Assembly (NCBI GenBank): GCA_012517755.1
Contig: JAAYUH010000085.1
Coordinates: 1 to 15,892 of the forward strand
Source: a bacterium
GTDB lineage: Bacteria; Caldisericota; Caldisericia; B22-G15
Reading direction: 5' to 3'
Length of the DNA: 15,892 nucleotides
Part shown: positions 1 to 6,823 of the stretch, piece after piece
How the letters are laid out: each line of letters starts with the position of its first letter
Position numbering within the stretch: position 1 is the stretch's first letter
Notes under the pieces: generated by a model
Database searches by the model: none
Told to the model about the DNA's origin: nothing
What the model saw: the letters and a program-made list of their open reading frames with translations, nothing else
Position numbers and translations under genes: made by a program

Positions 1-180
1 AATTTGTAGTACCACTATCCATAGAACTCCAACTTGTACCATTATAGTGAAGGATGGTACCAGCATATCCTACGGCAAAAACATCATTTGGACAACTACC
101 CCAGACACAACGAAGGTAATTTGTAGTACCACTATCCATAGAACTCCAACTTGTACCATTATAGTGAAGGATGGTACCAG
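1..180. repeat. Exact 63-bp direct repeat with 117-bp period inside the repeat gene
   Basis: Bases 1-63 recur without change at 118-180, which is exactly 39 codons apart. The 54 bases between the copies resemble the matching part of the next unit but differ at several positions. The older units further right (about 240-600) keep the protein motif with more DNA divergence. This gradient fits copying of the array from its C-terminal side. Confidence 0.9.
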
Positions 181-757
181 ATTCCCCTACAGCAAAGATA
201 TCATTTGGACCACTTCCCCAGACACTATAAAGAAAGAGATTTGTAGTACTAATGCTTATAGAACTCCAATCAGTACCATTATAGTAAAGGATGGAATTAC
301 CAGGAAATCCAACAGCAAAGACATCAGTTGGACCACTACCCCATATACTATAAAGGTAGTAATATCTATTATCATTATACATAGAACTCCAAGTATTACC
401 GTCATAATGAATGATAGTACCAGCATATCCTACAGCAAAGATATTATTTGGACCACTACCCCATATACTATAAAAGTCATTTGATGTACCACTATCCATA
501 GAATACCATTTAAAGCCATCACTACCATTATAGTAATGAAGGATGGTACCATAAGCCCCTACAGCAAAGATATTATTTGGACCACTTCCCCAGACAGCAT
601 AAAGATAGTTGCCTTGTGGCAAAGGATTCTGCCACTCCCAACCAACAGGATTTGCCTGTACTATCTTTATCATTGGTCTAATCAATGTTACTAAAGAAAA
701 TGTTAAAGATGCAATAATTAAAATTAATAAAATTTTATACTTTTTAAAGTTAATCAA
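1..757 (-). CDS. Secreted WGSGPNDIFAVG-repeat (beta-propeller-like) protein, C-terminus beyond the left edge
   Basis: 252 codons are present without a stop; the gene leaves the window. Start: TTG at 757-755 with AAGGAG seven bases upstream. The nearby ATG at 774 is in another frame and stops after six codons. Residues 1-35 form a signal peptide (basic start, hydrophobic LLILIIASLTF, possible cleavage after VQA). A WEWQNPLPQG segment follows, then five copies of W-G-S-G/C-P-(N/T)-(D/N)-(I/V)-F-A-V-G (Trp codons at 590, 461, 341, 218 and 101), each followed by GTI(L/I)HY..G..WSSM, at a 39-43 residue period. Such repeats occur in many secreted bacterial proteins related to BNR/Ycf48-like propellers; a surface or adhesive role is inference. 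Adjacent repeats are almost identical in DNA, which suggests recent duplication. The plus-strand frame over the array is a by-product of the repeats. Confidence 0.85.
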   Translation of the reverse strand, partial: MINFKKYKILLILIIASLTFSLVTLIRPMIKIVQANPVGWEWQNPLPQGNYLYAVWGSGPNNIFAVGAYGTILHYYNGSDGFKWYSMDSGTSNDFYSIWGSGPNNIFAVGYAGTIIHYDGNTWSSMYNDNRYYYLYSIWGSGPTDVFAVGFPGNSILYYNGTDWSSISISTTNLFLYSVWGSGPNDIFAVGESGTILHYNGTSWSSMDSGTTNYLRCVWGSCPNDVFAVGYAGTILHYNGTSWSSMDSGTTN

Positions 758-803
758 TTTTTGACTCCTTTCATTAAAAGATTTTAAATTATTTTTGTAG
801 CAT
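754..803 (-). other. Two ultra-short leader ORFs before the TTG-started repeat gene
   Basis: In the transcript of the repeat gene, ATG at 803 opens ATG CTA CAA AAA TAA, directly after a strong GGAGGT that is too close for ideal initiation at that ATG. ATG at 774 opens a six-codon frame whose TGA (756-754) overlaps the TTG start at 757. The true Shine-Dalgarno AAGGAG lies inside this second mini-frame. These may be chance, or may couple or tune translation of the repeat protein. Confidence 0.3.
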
Positions 804-840
804 TACCTCCTTTTATTTAATTATTACATTTTTTATAAAA

Positions 841-903
841 ATGCTATTTTTTAAACATTATAGAATAATTTTTTTACAATATCAAATAGATGCTATTTTT
901 TAA
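841..903. repeat. 14-bp direct repeat flanking the repeat-gene promoter
   Basis: ATGCTATTTTTTAA occurs exactly at 841-854 and 890-903 (TTAAAAAATAGCAT on the transcribed strand). One copy lies just upstream of the -35 box and the other over the predicted start site, 49 bp apart. The placement suits paired operator sites, but in such AT-rich DNA chance or a small duplication is possible. Confidence 0.45.
857..885 (-). promoter_or_regulatory. Sigma-70-type promoter of the repeat-protein gene
   Basis: Read on the minus strand: TTGATA (885-880), a 17-bp spacer, then a perfect TATAAT (862-857). The predicted transcript starts near 850 and gives a leader of about 90 nt before the TTG start. Box quality and spacing are the best in the window. 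Confidence 0.7.
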
Positions 904-920
904 TTTATTCAAGAACTCCA

Positions 921-1178
921 ATGCTTAATATCTATTTAGAAGTCGAGTTAGTATTTAAAAATATTTTGAATGAAATGGAATCAATAGTTAAAAAAACTTG
1001 GTTTATTAAAAAAATATGAAGAATTACATCCAGAAATATATGGATAGATATAATAGATATTAGAAATAAATTAATTAATGAATATTTTAGTGTTGATATG
1101 AAAGTGGTTTAGGAAACAGTACAAAAAGACATTTTAATCTTAAAGAAAAATATTGAAAATATTTTAAATGCTTTATAA
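921..1178 (+). pseudogene. Decayed HepT/DUF86-family toxin gene
   Basis: From ATG 921 the frame reads into an in-frame TGA (1017-1019) and TAG (1110-1112) before a final TAA at 1176-1178. Around those stops is a HepT-like C-terminus: I-W-I-D-I-I-D-I-R-N-K-L-I-N-E-Y-F, then VD-K-VV-stop-ETVQKD-LILKKNIENIL. In the family this reads roughly IPW-(R)DI-(G)-(M)RN-LIHEYF...VDL..VWETV..DLP.LK..I..IL, so the TAG sits where Trp is expected. Just upstream, KKYEELHPEI is readable in another frame, which implies a single-base change near 1030-1040. The catalytic-motif His of RNxxxH is Asn. No partner MntA nucleotidyltransferase is visible. The last 6 nt overlap the end of the convergent helicase gene. HepT is an RNase-fold toxin neutralised by MntA; this copy cannot make the intact protein. 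Confidence 0.7.
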
Positions 1179-3401
1179 ACTTAAGATTGTTTTAAGGATT
1201 AAAATTGCACCTTTTTTATCAAGAGGTTTATTTTTGTTTCCACATTTTGGTGAATATATACAGGATGGGCAACCATCTTCACATTTACAATTATTAATAA
1301 CATCATATCCATAACCTATGAGTTTCTCAATATAATCAAATCCTTTTTTTGAAAATCCAATTCCACCAGGATATGAATCATAAATAAATATTGTTGGTCT
1401 ACCTGTATCTGGATGAATTGGGTGAGATAGTCCACCTAAATCTCTTCTATCACAAATTGCAATTAATGGGAATATTCCAATTAGAAGATGTTCAAGTGCA
1501 TGTATTGATCCATTAAAATCATAACCACTATTTATTACATCTCTTTTTATATCATCATTTATATAAAACCAGAAACCCTTTGTTTCAAAAACTCTTGATG
1601 GTAATTCAAGAGGATATTCTCCTATTAAATCATTTATGAAGGGTTTTCTTTTTTGATACCCAACAACCTGAGATGTAACTTCAAGGTCTCCATAAAAAAT
1701 ATTTAAATTATGTCTTTTTTTGTTTTCTAAAAATTTAATAATTTTTGTTGAATTTATTTCAAGAGACTGAGTGTAATAATCAACATCTTTCTTAGTTAAA
1801 AATATCTCTTTATTTCTCAAATCTAAATCTTTTACAATAAAGGAATCACCTTCAAAATAGTAAACTGCACCTGGGTGTGCTTCATTAAATGCTCTCCCTT
1901 CATCTATTCTTTCAAGTTCTTTACCATTTTCATCAAACAAAACAAAGTCATCCTCTTCAAAACTTCTCAATGTTACATATTTATGTGGCATATCAGAAAT
2001 TGATGGTATCAATCTCCCTTCTATATCTTTTAATTTATTTTCTTTTATTAACAAATCTATTTCATCATCGAAGAAAAAATCATCAAATTTATGTATTGGA
2101 ATTTCATAAGAAGCACATAGAATATGTTTTTTTAATAAGTTTGTATTATAAGGATCAATTATAAGATTTTCACTCCCTTTTTCAAAAATTTCCTCAGGAT
2201 GATTTACAATATATTCATTTAAAGGGTCTTTTTCTCCTAAAAAGATTGTATAACCTGTAGATTTTCTCCCTGATCTACCACTTTCTTGTAAAAATGATGA
2301 GATTGTTCCAGGATATCCAACAATTAAAGAGACATCCAAATCTCCAATATCAATGCCAAGTTCAAGGGCAGTTGTTGAGATAACAAAACCTATCTCTCCA
2401 TTCAATAATTTTCTTTCTATATCTCTTCTTTTTTCTTTTGAATATCCTGCTCTATATGGAAGTAACCTTTTTTTATCTTCATCATCCAATTTGTCTCTCA
2501 AATATCTATAGAGAAGTTCAACTCCTTTTCTACTTTTCATAAAACAGATACCTCTATAGTTTGATTTTATTAGTAATTCAACAATCCATATTGCTTCACT
2601 ATATAAAGACCTATCATCCGGTGTTTTCATAAAAAAATAAATTTTTTTACTTCTTGGTGCATCATCACTTGAAATTATTTTGATATCTTCACCATAAAGA
2701 TTTTTAAAAAATTCATAAGGATTTCCTACAGTTGCAGATGAAAAAATAAATACAACATCCTTTTCATAAAATTTAAAAACCCTCTTCATCCTCCTTATTA
2801 AAGATGCTACATTAGAACCAAATATGCCATTATATATATGTGCTTCATCAAAGACAACAAAGGATAGTTTTGATAAAAAATTACTCCAGTTTGTATGATA
2901 TGGAAGGATTGAGTAGTGAATCATTTCTGGATTTGTAAATATTATCTGAGAACTTTCTCTTGTTCTTTTTCTCTCTTCAAAAGGAGTATCTCCATCATAA
3001 ATTCCTGTTCTTATATCAGGTGTAATATTATAAATTTGCCTTTCCTGATCTCTTGTTAATGCTTTTGTTGGATAGATATATATCGCTTTTTCTCCTTTTT
3101 TTAAAAAATTATAAATAGGAAGATGGAATGCAAGAGTTTTACCAGAAGCAGTAGGTGATATGATTGCAACATTCTGCCTATTGTTTATTAATTCATAAGA
3201 ATTTACCTGATATTTATATAACTCCTTTATATTGATATTTAATAATTTTTGTTTTACTAATTCAGATAAGTTATCAATTGATGTATAATTTCCATCTTTT
3301 TCTTTAACTTCAAAAATATGTTTAATATTACCTTTATAATTTTTTGAACTTGTTAATGTTTCAAATAAGCTAACCGATATTACTCTTTTCCTTTCACCCA
3401 A
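1173..3401 (-). CDS. MrfA-type DEAD/DEAH-box helicase with C-terminal DUF1998 cysteine cluster
   Basis: A superfamily 2 ATPase of about 742 residues, close to the length of Bacillus MrfA (YprA). Motif I PTASGKT at 83-89, DEAH at 185-188, SSAT at 221-224, motif V STTALELGID at 342-351, motif VI QESGRSGR at 372-379. The C-terminal DUF1998 part ends in a Cys cluster (C705, C707, C711, C714, C720), a likely Zn site. MrfA-type proteins act in excision repair of DNA damage with an MrfB nuclease; no MrfB is seen here. The start is uncertain: the longest frame begins at TTG 3401, overlaps the upstream gene by 22 nt and has no clear Shine-Dalgarno. A purine-rich AAAGGAAAAGAG lies just inside the frame, but no normal start codon follows it closely. 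Lhr-type helicases are longer, so MrfA/DUF1998 is the better match. Confidence 0.88.
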   Translation of the reverse strand: MGERKRVISVSLFETLTSSKNYKGNIKHIFEVKEKDGNYTSIDNLSELVKQKLLNINIKELYKYQVNSYELINNRQNVAIISPTASGKTLAFHLPIYNFLKKGEKAIYIYPTKALTRDQERQIYNITPDIRTGIYDGDTPFEERKRTRESSQIIFTNPEMIHYSILPYHTNWSNFLSKLSFVVFDEAHIYNGIFGSNVASLIRRMKRVFKFYEKDVVFIFSSATVGNPYEFFKNLYGEDIKIISSDDAPRSKKIYFFMKTPDDRSLYSEAIWIVELLIKSNYRGICFMKSRKGVELLYRYLRDKLDDEDKKRLLPYRAGYSKEKRRDIERKLLNGEIGFVISTTALELGIDIGDLDVSLIVGYPGTISSFLQESGRSGRKSTGYTIFLGEKDPLNEYIVNHPEEIFEKGSENLIIDPYNTNLLKKHILCASYEIPIHKFDDFFFDDEIDLLIKENKLKDIEGRLIPSISDMPHKYVTLRSFEEDDFVLFDENGKELERIDEGRAFNEAHPGAVYYFEGDSFIVKDLDLRNKEIFLTKKDVDYYTQSLEINSTKIIKFLENKKRHNLNIFYGDLEVTSQVVGYQKRKPFINDLIGEYPLELPSRVFETKGFWFYINDDIKRDVINSGYDFNGSIHALEHLLIGIFPLIAICDRRDLGGLSHPIHPDTGRPTIFIYDSYPGGIGFSKKGFDYIEKLIGYGYDVINNCKCEDGCPSCIYSPKCGNKNKPLDKKGAILILKTILSL

Positions 3402-4090
3402 CGCCAGAGAATTAAATTAACTAAAGATAAAACAACACTTATAAAGGCAAGATGATAAAAAACATTAAAAAACATTTGTGGTATTTTAAAGAACAGTGGA
3501 AAACCAGTACTCATTAAATTTACAACTCCACCTACAAAGATCGAAATAACTGAAGCAATAAATGATGGTAATTTTATACTTCTCAAAATTGTATAAACAA
3601 GGAATGAAGCAAAAATTGCAAGAATAAAAAATAGTAATGTTAAAGAAAATTGAAGAGGTCTTCCAATAACCATATAGACATTTTCAAGAACTTTACTCAA
3701 AGAAAAAGGTTCTGTTTCAACTGCTTGCATATAATATTCTGTAAAAACAATCGCAAAGAATAGAAAAATTAAAAGTAATCTCCCAATGATTAATGAGATT
3801 GTATAATTTCGGCTTATTTCAATATCAAACATCTCATAAATTATAAATATTGTAATTATGATAATTGAAACAAAATATACAGGAATCAAAGAAATACCAC
3901 CAACACTTAATCTTCTTAAAAGCGCAAGATATCCTGGAAAACTAACAAATTGAATAAGTGCTAATATTCCACCAACTATCAAATAGAAGAAAGCAAGAGA
4001 GATGTTTTTCCTTATTTTTAAAGAAATTAAAATGATGATAAAAAAGATCAAAGAAAGAATTGTTGGATAAAAAAAATTTTGAAAATTCAT
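3380..4090 (-). CDS. Uncharacterised polytopic membrane protein, about seven helices
   Basis: I do not recognise a family with certainty. The 236 residues are mostly hydrophobic, with likely membrane segments near 8-25, 32-51, 66-86, 98-117, 146-168, 175-197 and 209-229. Short loops carry charged pairs (KIRK 25-28, RR 59-60, RSIK 170-173). A loop EMFDIEISRNY (86-96) between helices three and four might be functional. There is a faint, unproven resemblance in layout to VUT/YhhQ-type transporters and LytS-type sensor domains. It follows the DUF4388 gene directly (stop and ATG adjacent), with GGAGG upstream of its ATG, and overlaps the helicase start. The coupling suggests co-translation with the DUF4388 protein, perhaps as its membrane partner; that is inference. 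Confidence 0.8.
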   Translation of the reverse strand: MNFQNFFYPTILSLIFFIIILISLKIRKNISLAFFYLIVGGILALIQFVSFPGYLALLRRLSVGGISLIPVYFVSIIIITIFIIYEMFDIEISRNYTISLIIGRLLLIFLFFAIVFTEYYMQAVETEPFSLSKVLENVYMVIGRPLQFSLTLLFFILAIFASFLVYTILRSIKLPSFIASVISIFVGGVVNLMSTGFPLFFKIPQMFFNVFYHLAFISVVLSLVNLILWRWVKGKE

Positions 4091-4915
4091 TTACTCCTCC
4101 TTTGTTAATTTTTCTATTAATTTTAATTTATCTAAAGAGATGTTTGCTAAAACTTTTGTCTCTTTAAGTAGTTTAATAAAACATGATAGTATCTCTTTAT
4201 CACTTAATTTCAACTCAATTGCAATATCTTGTAAACTTTTACTTCCGTCTATTTTAAATAAAACTTTATCACAAACACTTTTTGGTCCTGATAAACCAAG
4301 TATTGATAAAGTATCTTTTACAGGAGAAATCACTCTTTTAGGTATTATTTTTGAAATATCAATTTTCTCTTCTTCTGTTGTTTTTAATAAATTTAAGGTT
4401 AATAAAAGGTAGATAGTTCTCAATGTCACAAATTCTGAAAAAGTAGATATTTTTAAGGCATCTCTGATGGTTCTTTTATCTCTGAAAAGATTCAATATCT
4501 GCCATTCATCAGATGTTAATTTAATTTCAGTAGTACTGACTCTTGGATTTGTTTCTAAAAAAGAATCAATATTTGGTAATTTTGATTGTAATCCCTTAAG
4601 TTCATCTGCTCTTCTTATTCCTTCTAAAAGAAGTGAATCAAGATTTTTTTCTATAGTTTTTTCTCTTTTAAAATCCTTAACAGAAAAACTAAAATTTCCT
4701 TCATCTATTAAAAAAATATCATAAAATGCCTCTTCACCTTTTTTTACACCAGAATTTGCATCAACTATTTTTCCATTTAGGAAATAGATTTCTCCATTTA
4801 AATCTTCTCTGTCTTTTTTACCATTGATTTTTAAAATTCCAGTTTTTGCTCCAAATGATAAAAGATTCAAAACATCTACTAAAGGAAAATCTTTAATGTT
4901 ACCTTCAACACCCAT
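4091..4915 (-). CDS. DUF4388 (PatA-like) domain protein with tandem winged-helix-like tail
   Basis: Residues 1 to about 105 match the DUF4388 pattern: EGNIKDFPLVDVLNLLS, then TG.L.I...D..GEIYFLNGKIVDA, then a (G)EEAFYDIF segment and a GNFSF strand. This domain is found in PatA-like response regulators and other bacterial signalling proteins. Two similar stretches follow: QILNLFRDKRTIRDALKIS with a helix to about 178, and VLFKIDGSKSLQDIAIELK with a helix to about 260. They look like a duplicated winged-helix-like unit. There is no receiver domain, so if it signals it would be as an effector or adaptor. ATG 4915 has AAAGGAG seven bases upstream. It heads a tight group with the membrane protein and helicase. 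Function is not known. Confidence 0.85.
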   Translation of the reverse strand: MGVEGNIKDFPLVDVLNLLSFGAKTGILKINGKKDREDLNGEIYFLNGKIVDANSGVKKGEEAFYDIFLIDEGNFSFSVKDFKREKTIEKNLDSLLLEGIRRADELKGLQSKLPNIDSFLETNPRVSTTEIKLTSDEWQILNLFRDKRTIRDALKISTFSEFVTLRTIYLLLTLNLLKTTEEEKIDISKIIPKRVISPVKDTLSILGLSGPKSVCDKVLFKIDGSKSLQDIAIELKLSDKEILSCFIKLLKETKVLANISLDKLKLIEKLTKEE

Positions 4916-4929
4916 TTTTTCTCCTTTAA

Positions 4930-4960
4930 CTTATAATAACAATTTTTGTTATATTTTCAA
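4930..4960 (-). promoter_or_regulatory. Candidate promoter with palindromic spacer before the DUF4388 gene
   Basis: In the 53-nt gap, TTGAAA (4960-4955) and TATAAG (4935-4930) are 19 bp apart, or 18 with the overlapping TTATAA. The spacer contains a perfect 7-bp inverted repeat with a 3-base centre (ATAACAA-N3-TTGTTAT, 4936-4952), which could be a repressor site. It could also be a weak hairpin after the rseC-like gene, but no T-run follows. Confidence 0.3.
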
Positions 4961-4968
4961 TACATTTT

Positions 4969-5385
4969 CTATTTTTTAATTATCTCTTCAACTTTTGGTC
5001 TAAAAAAAATAAATTTTTGTAAAATTTTTGTAATAAATAGTGCAACTATTAGGAAAATGAAACTAAAAATTATTGAACTTATATTAACTCCTTTGTATAC
5101 AATTTTTTTGAAATAAAATTCTCCTAAAATAGCCCCAATGAACATAAAAATTATAGGAACAATATATATAATAAATGTTGATATTATGTAGTTTTTAGAG
5201 GGAACTTCAACAAGAACAAGATCGCCTGGTTTTGCATCAATTATATTTTCTGCTTCAATTATCTTATCTCTTTCCTTATGAAAAAGACACTTCTCTTTGC
5301 TTATACAACTATCACAATATTCTCGGCCAACTTCAACAACTGATAATGAATTTTTGTTTTCTAATATCTTACCAATCTCTTTCAT
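4969..5385 (-). CDS. RseC/MucC-family membrane protein (SoxR-reducing system / sigma-E regulator family)
   Basis: 138 residues with the family layout: an N-terminal soluble part with a Cys cluster (C24, C27, C33 in CDSCISKEKC), a strand-rich segment with AKPGDLVLVEVP at about 51-62, then two membrane helices near 68-92 and 102-125. RseC proteins (PF04246) modulate anti-sigma factors, or accompany Rnf-like membrane electron carriers that reduce SoxR. No rnf, rsx, sigma or anti-sigma gene is in the window, so the partner here is unknown. The Cys cluster suggests metal or redox binding (inference). ATG 5385 lies only 10 nt after the 3' strand of the closing stem of the structured RNA. The only Shine-Dalgarno-like run, GGGGA, is part of that stem. 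Confidence 0.88.
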   Translation of the reverse strand: MKEIGKILENKNSLSVVEVGREYCDSCISKEKCLFHKERDKIIEAENIIDAKPGDLVLVEVPSKNYIISTFIIYIVPIIFMFIGAILGEFYFKKIVYKGVNISSIIFSFIFLIVALFITKILQKFIFFRPKVEEIIKK

Positions 5386-5395
5386 AATAAATTAT

Positions 5396-5554
5396 CCCCG
5401 AAGCCACGTGAGTCAGGATAGGTTTGAACCTGCTCCAAGCAGGTGGGGTTCTCATCTATAACTCTCCATCCCGGAGTAAATCATAGATTTTATTGAGCCC
5501 CAATTTTTTAGGTGTTGGCCCAACCCACCCATTATCCCACGTATGCTCCAGGGT
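5396..5554 (-). ncRNA. Structured RNA, 6S-like (alternative: leader of the RseC-family gene)
   Basis: A GC-rich island in AT-rich DNA without a convincing ORF. On the minus strand it folds as a rod. The closing stem is 5553-5545 with 5404-5396 (9 bp, two G-U). It continues as 5542-5538/5410-5406, 5537-5533/5420-5416 and 5529-5527/5423-5421. An open region then holds a perfect 7-bp hairpin on its 3' side (5444-5438/5434-5428). Beyond it is an upper stem (5501-5495 with 5453-5451 and 5448-5445, and 5488-5483/5459-5454) capped by CUCC-GGGAU-GGAG. A closing stem, a central bubble with a 3' hairpin, a terminal stem-loop and about 160 nt match 6S RNA, which binds sigma-70 RNA polymerase. The hallmark sequences of SRP RNA, tmRNA and RNase P are absent. 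6S primary sequence varies widely, so the assignment rests on shape, size and promoter position. Confidence 0.55.
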
Positions 5555-5561
5555 TAATTTA

Positions 5562-5570
5562 ATAATACCA
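5562..5570 (-). promoter_or_regulatory. Extended -10 promoter of the structured RNA
   Basis: TGGTATTAT on the minus strand is an extended -10 element (TG-N-TATTAT). The expected start, about seven bases on, is A5555 or A5554, immediately before the first C of the closing stem. No good -35 box is seen, as is common for extended -10 promoters. The match between predicted start and stem end supports a separate transcript. Confidence 0.55.
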
Positions 5571-5608
5571 CAAATTTCAAAAATATGTTATCTATTTTTA
5601 ATTACAGA

Positions 5609-6823
5609 TTATTCATACCTAAAAAGTAAAGATGCTATCAAAAGAGAAACTATTGCATAAATTATTAATATTGAAAAATTTGACATAATCTCTTTTAAAC
5701 CAAAACCTCTTAAAATTATTTTATTAAAACCATTGATTGCCCAATATTGGGGTGTAAATTTACCAATAGTTTGAAGATATTTTGGCATAATTTCAATTGG
5801 CCACCATGCACCACCAATCATACTTGTTACAATAGATATTAATACGGTGAGTGCACCTGCTTGTGCAGAAGTTTTTACAACTGATGATAGAATTGTTCCA
5901 AGACCAACTGCAGATAGTGTAAAAGATATAGCAATCAATAAAACTGATAAAGGGGAGTTTCCCCAGTTAACGCCAAAAATGAATTGGCCAAAAAATATTA
6001 TAAATAAAAATTGAATTATAGTTACACAAAAAACTCCCAATAATTTTCCAGATAATACTACTATCTTAGTTATAGGTGTTGTAAGTAGTCTTGATAAAAT
6101 ATTCATTTCTCTTTCTTCAGCAAGAACAACAGCAGTAAAAAATGCACCCATCATAACAAACATAACTCCAAAGCCTGGAGATGTTGCATTAAAACCAGTT
6201 GGTAAAATTAAATTTTCTTTTTGTACTGAAAGAATTTCATATTCAACAGAAACTTTATTGTTTGATGTTAACTCTTTTAATGCTTCATTAAAGCTATTTT
6301 CAAAATGTTTTTTCTTATCTAAATCATTTAATATTATACTTTTTTCAATATTTTTTAGAACAAAATGTCCTGTTAAAGAAGAGATATCAATTTGATTAGT
6401 AATTTTCTTTACAAGCTCCTCGATATAAAAACTGTTATTACTTGATGATTTATAAATAGTTATATTTACATCACTATTATTGATTATTGAATAAGAAAAG
6501 TTTTCTGGAATATATATCATAGATGCAATTTTTGTCTCTTTCACCATATTAACTACATCTTCAAATTCTTTTTCAGAATATAAAATGATATCTAAGTCTT
6601 TTTCATTTTTCATTACATCCTCGTATATATCTCCATAGATACCTTTATCAGAATTAATAATAGCAATAGGTATTTTACTTGAACCGCTACTTCCAAAACT
6701 TGAAACAGCGCCAATAAGTGTTGTCCATATTATTGGCATAACAAAAAGCCAAAACATTGATAATTTATCTTTAAAAGAAACTCTGATTAAATTTGATGCA
6801 ATTGAAATTATTTTTCTAAACAT
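5609..6823 (-). CDS. ABC-2 type export permease, second subunit
   Basis: 404 residues with ABC2_membrane_3 architecture: one N-terminal membrane helix (about 20-45), a large extracytoplasmic domain to about residue 210, then five or six helices. The stretch GGAWWPIEIMPKYLQTIGKF, continuing TPQYWAINGF, is typical of the family and matches the same stretch in the neighbouring permease, so the two are paralogues likely to form a heterodimer. ATG 6823 has AAGGAG close upstream, and the gene overlaps the preceding permease by 8 nt. With the ATPase it resembles LnrLMN/daunorubicin-type exporters; the substrate cannot be read from sequence. No terminator is evident in the short AT-rich stretch after its stop. 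Confidence 0.9.
   Translation of the reverse strand: MFRKIISIASNLIRVSFKDKLSMFWLFVMPIIWTTLIGAVSSFGSSGSSKIPIAIINSDKGIYGDIYEDVMKNEKDLDIILYSEKEFEDVVNMVKETKIASMIYIPENFSYSIINNSDVNITIYKSSSNNSFYIEELVKKITNQIDISSLTGHFVLKNIEKSIILNDLDKKKHFENSFNEALKELTSNNKVSVEYEILSVQKENLILPTGFNATSPGFGVMFVMMGAFFTAVVLAEEREMNILSRLLTTPITKIVVLSGKLLGVFCVTIIQFLFIIFFGQFIFGVNWGNSPLSVLLIAISFTLSAVGLGTILSSVVKTSAQAGALTVLISIVTSMIGGAWWPIEIMPKYLQTIGKFTPQYWAINGFNKIILRGFGLKEIMSNFSILIIYAIVSLLIASLLFRYE

Noticed and set aside
47..484. Plus-strand open frame with repeated DGT..Y.KDIIWTT units
   Set aside because: It is the mirror of the minus-strand WGSGP repeat array, which has a signal peptide, Shine-Dalgarno, promoter and a known repeat pattern. 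The plus frame has none of these.
1..600. CRISPR array or mobile-element repeats at the left edge
   Set aside because: The repeat period is a multiple of three, units run head to tail in one reading frame, and there are no unique spacers or terminal inverted repeats.
1147..1165. Hairpin AAAATATT-GAA-AATATTTT as helicase terminator
   Set aside because: Its stem is A-U only, and it lies inside the HepT remnant's coding residues. Its symmetry is readily explained by base composition.
5391..5560. Possible SRP RNA, tmRNA, RNase P RNA, T-box or lysine/cobalamin riboswitch in the GC-rich block
   Set aside because: The hallmark sequences are missing: GGAAGGAAGCA for SRP, the tRNA-like ends for tmRNA, GAGGAAAGTCC for RNase P, TGGNACCGCG for T-box, and no lysine or cobalamin box. 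The GGTTCAAACC stretch resembles a tRNA T-loop but has no acceptor or anticodon arm.
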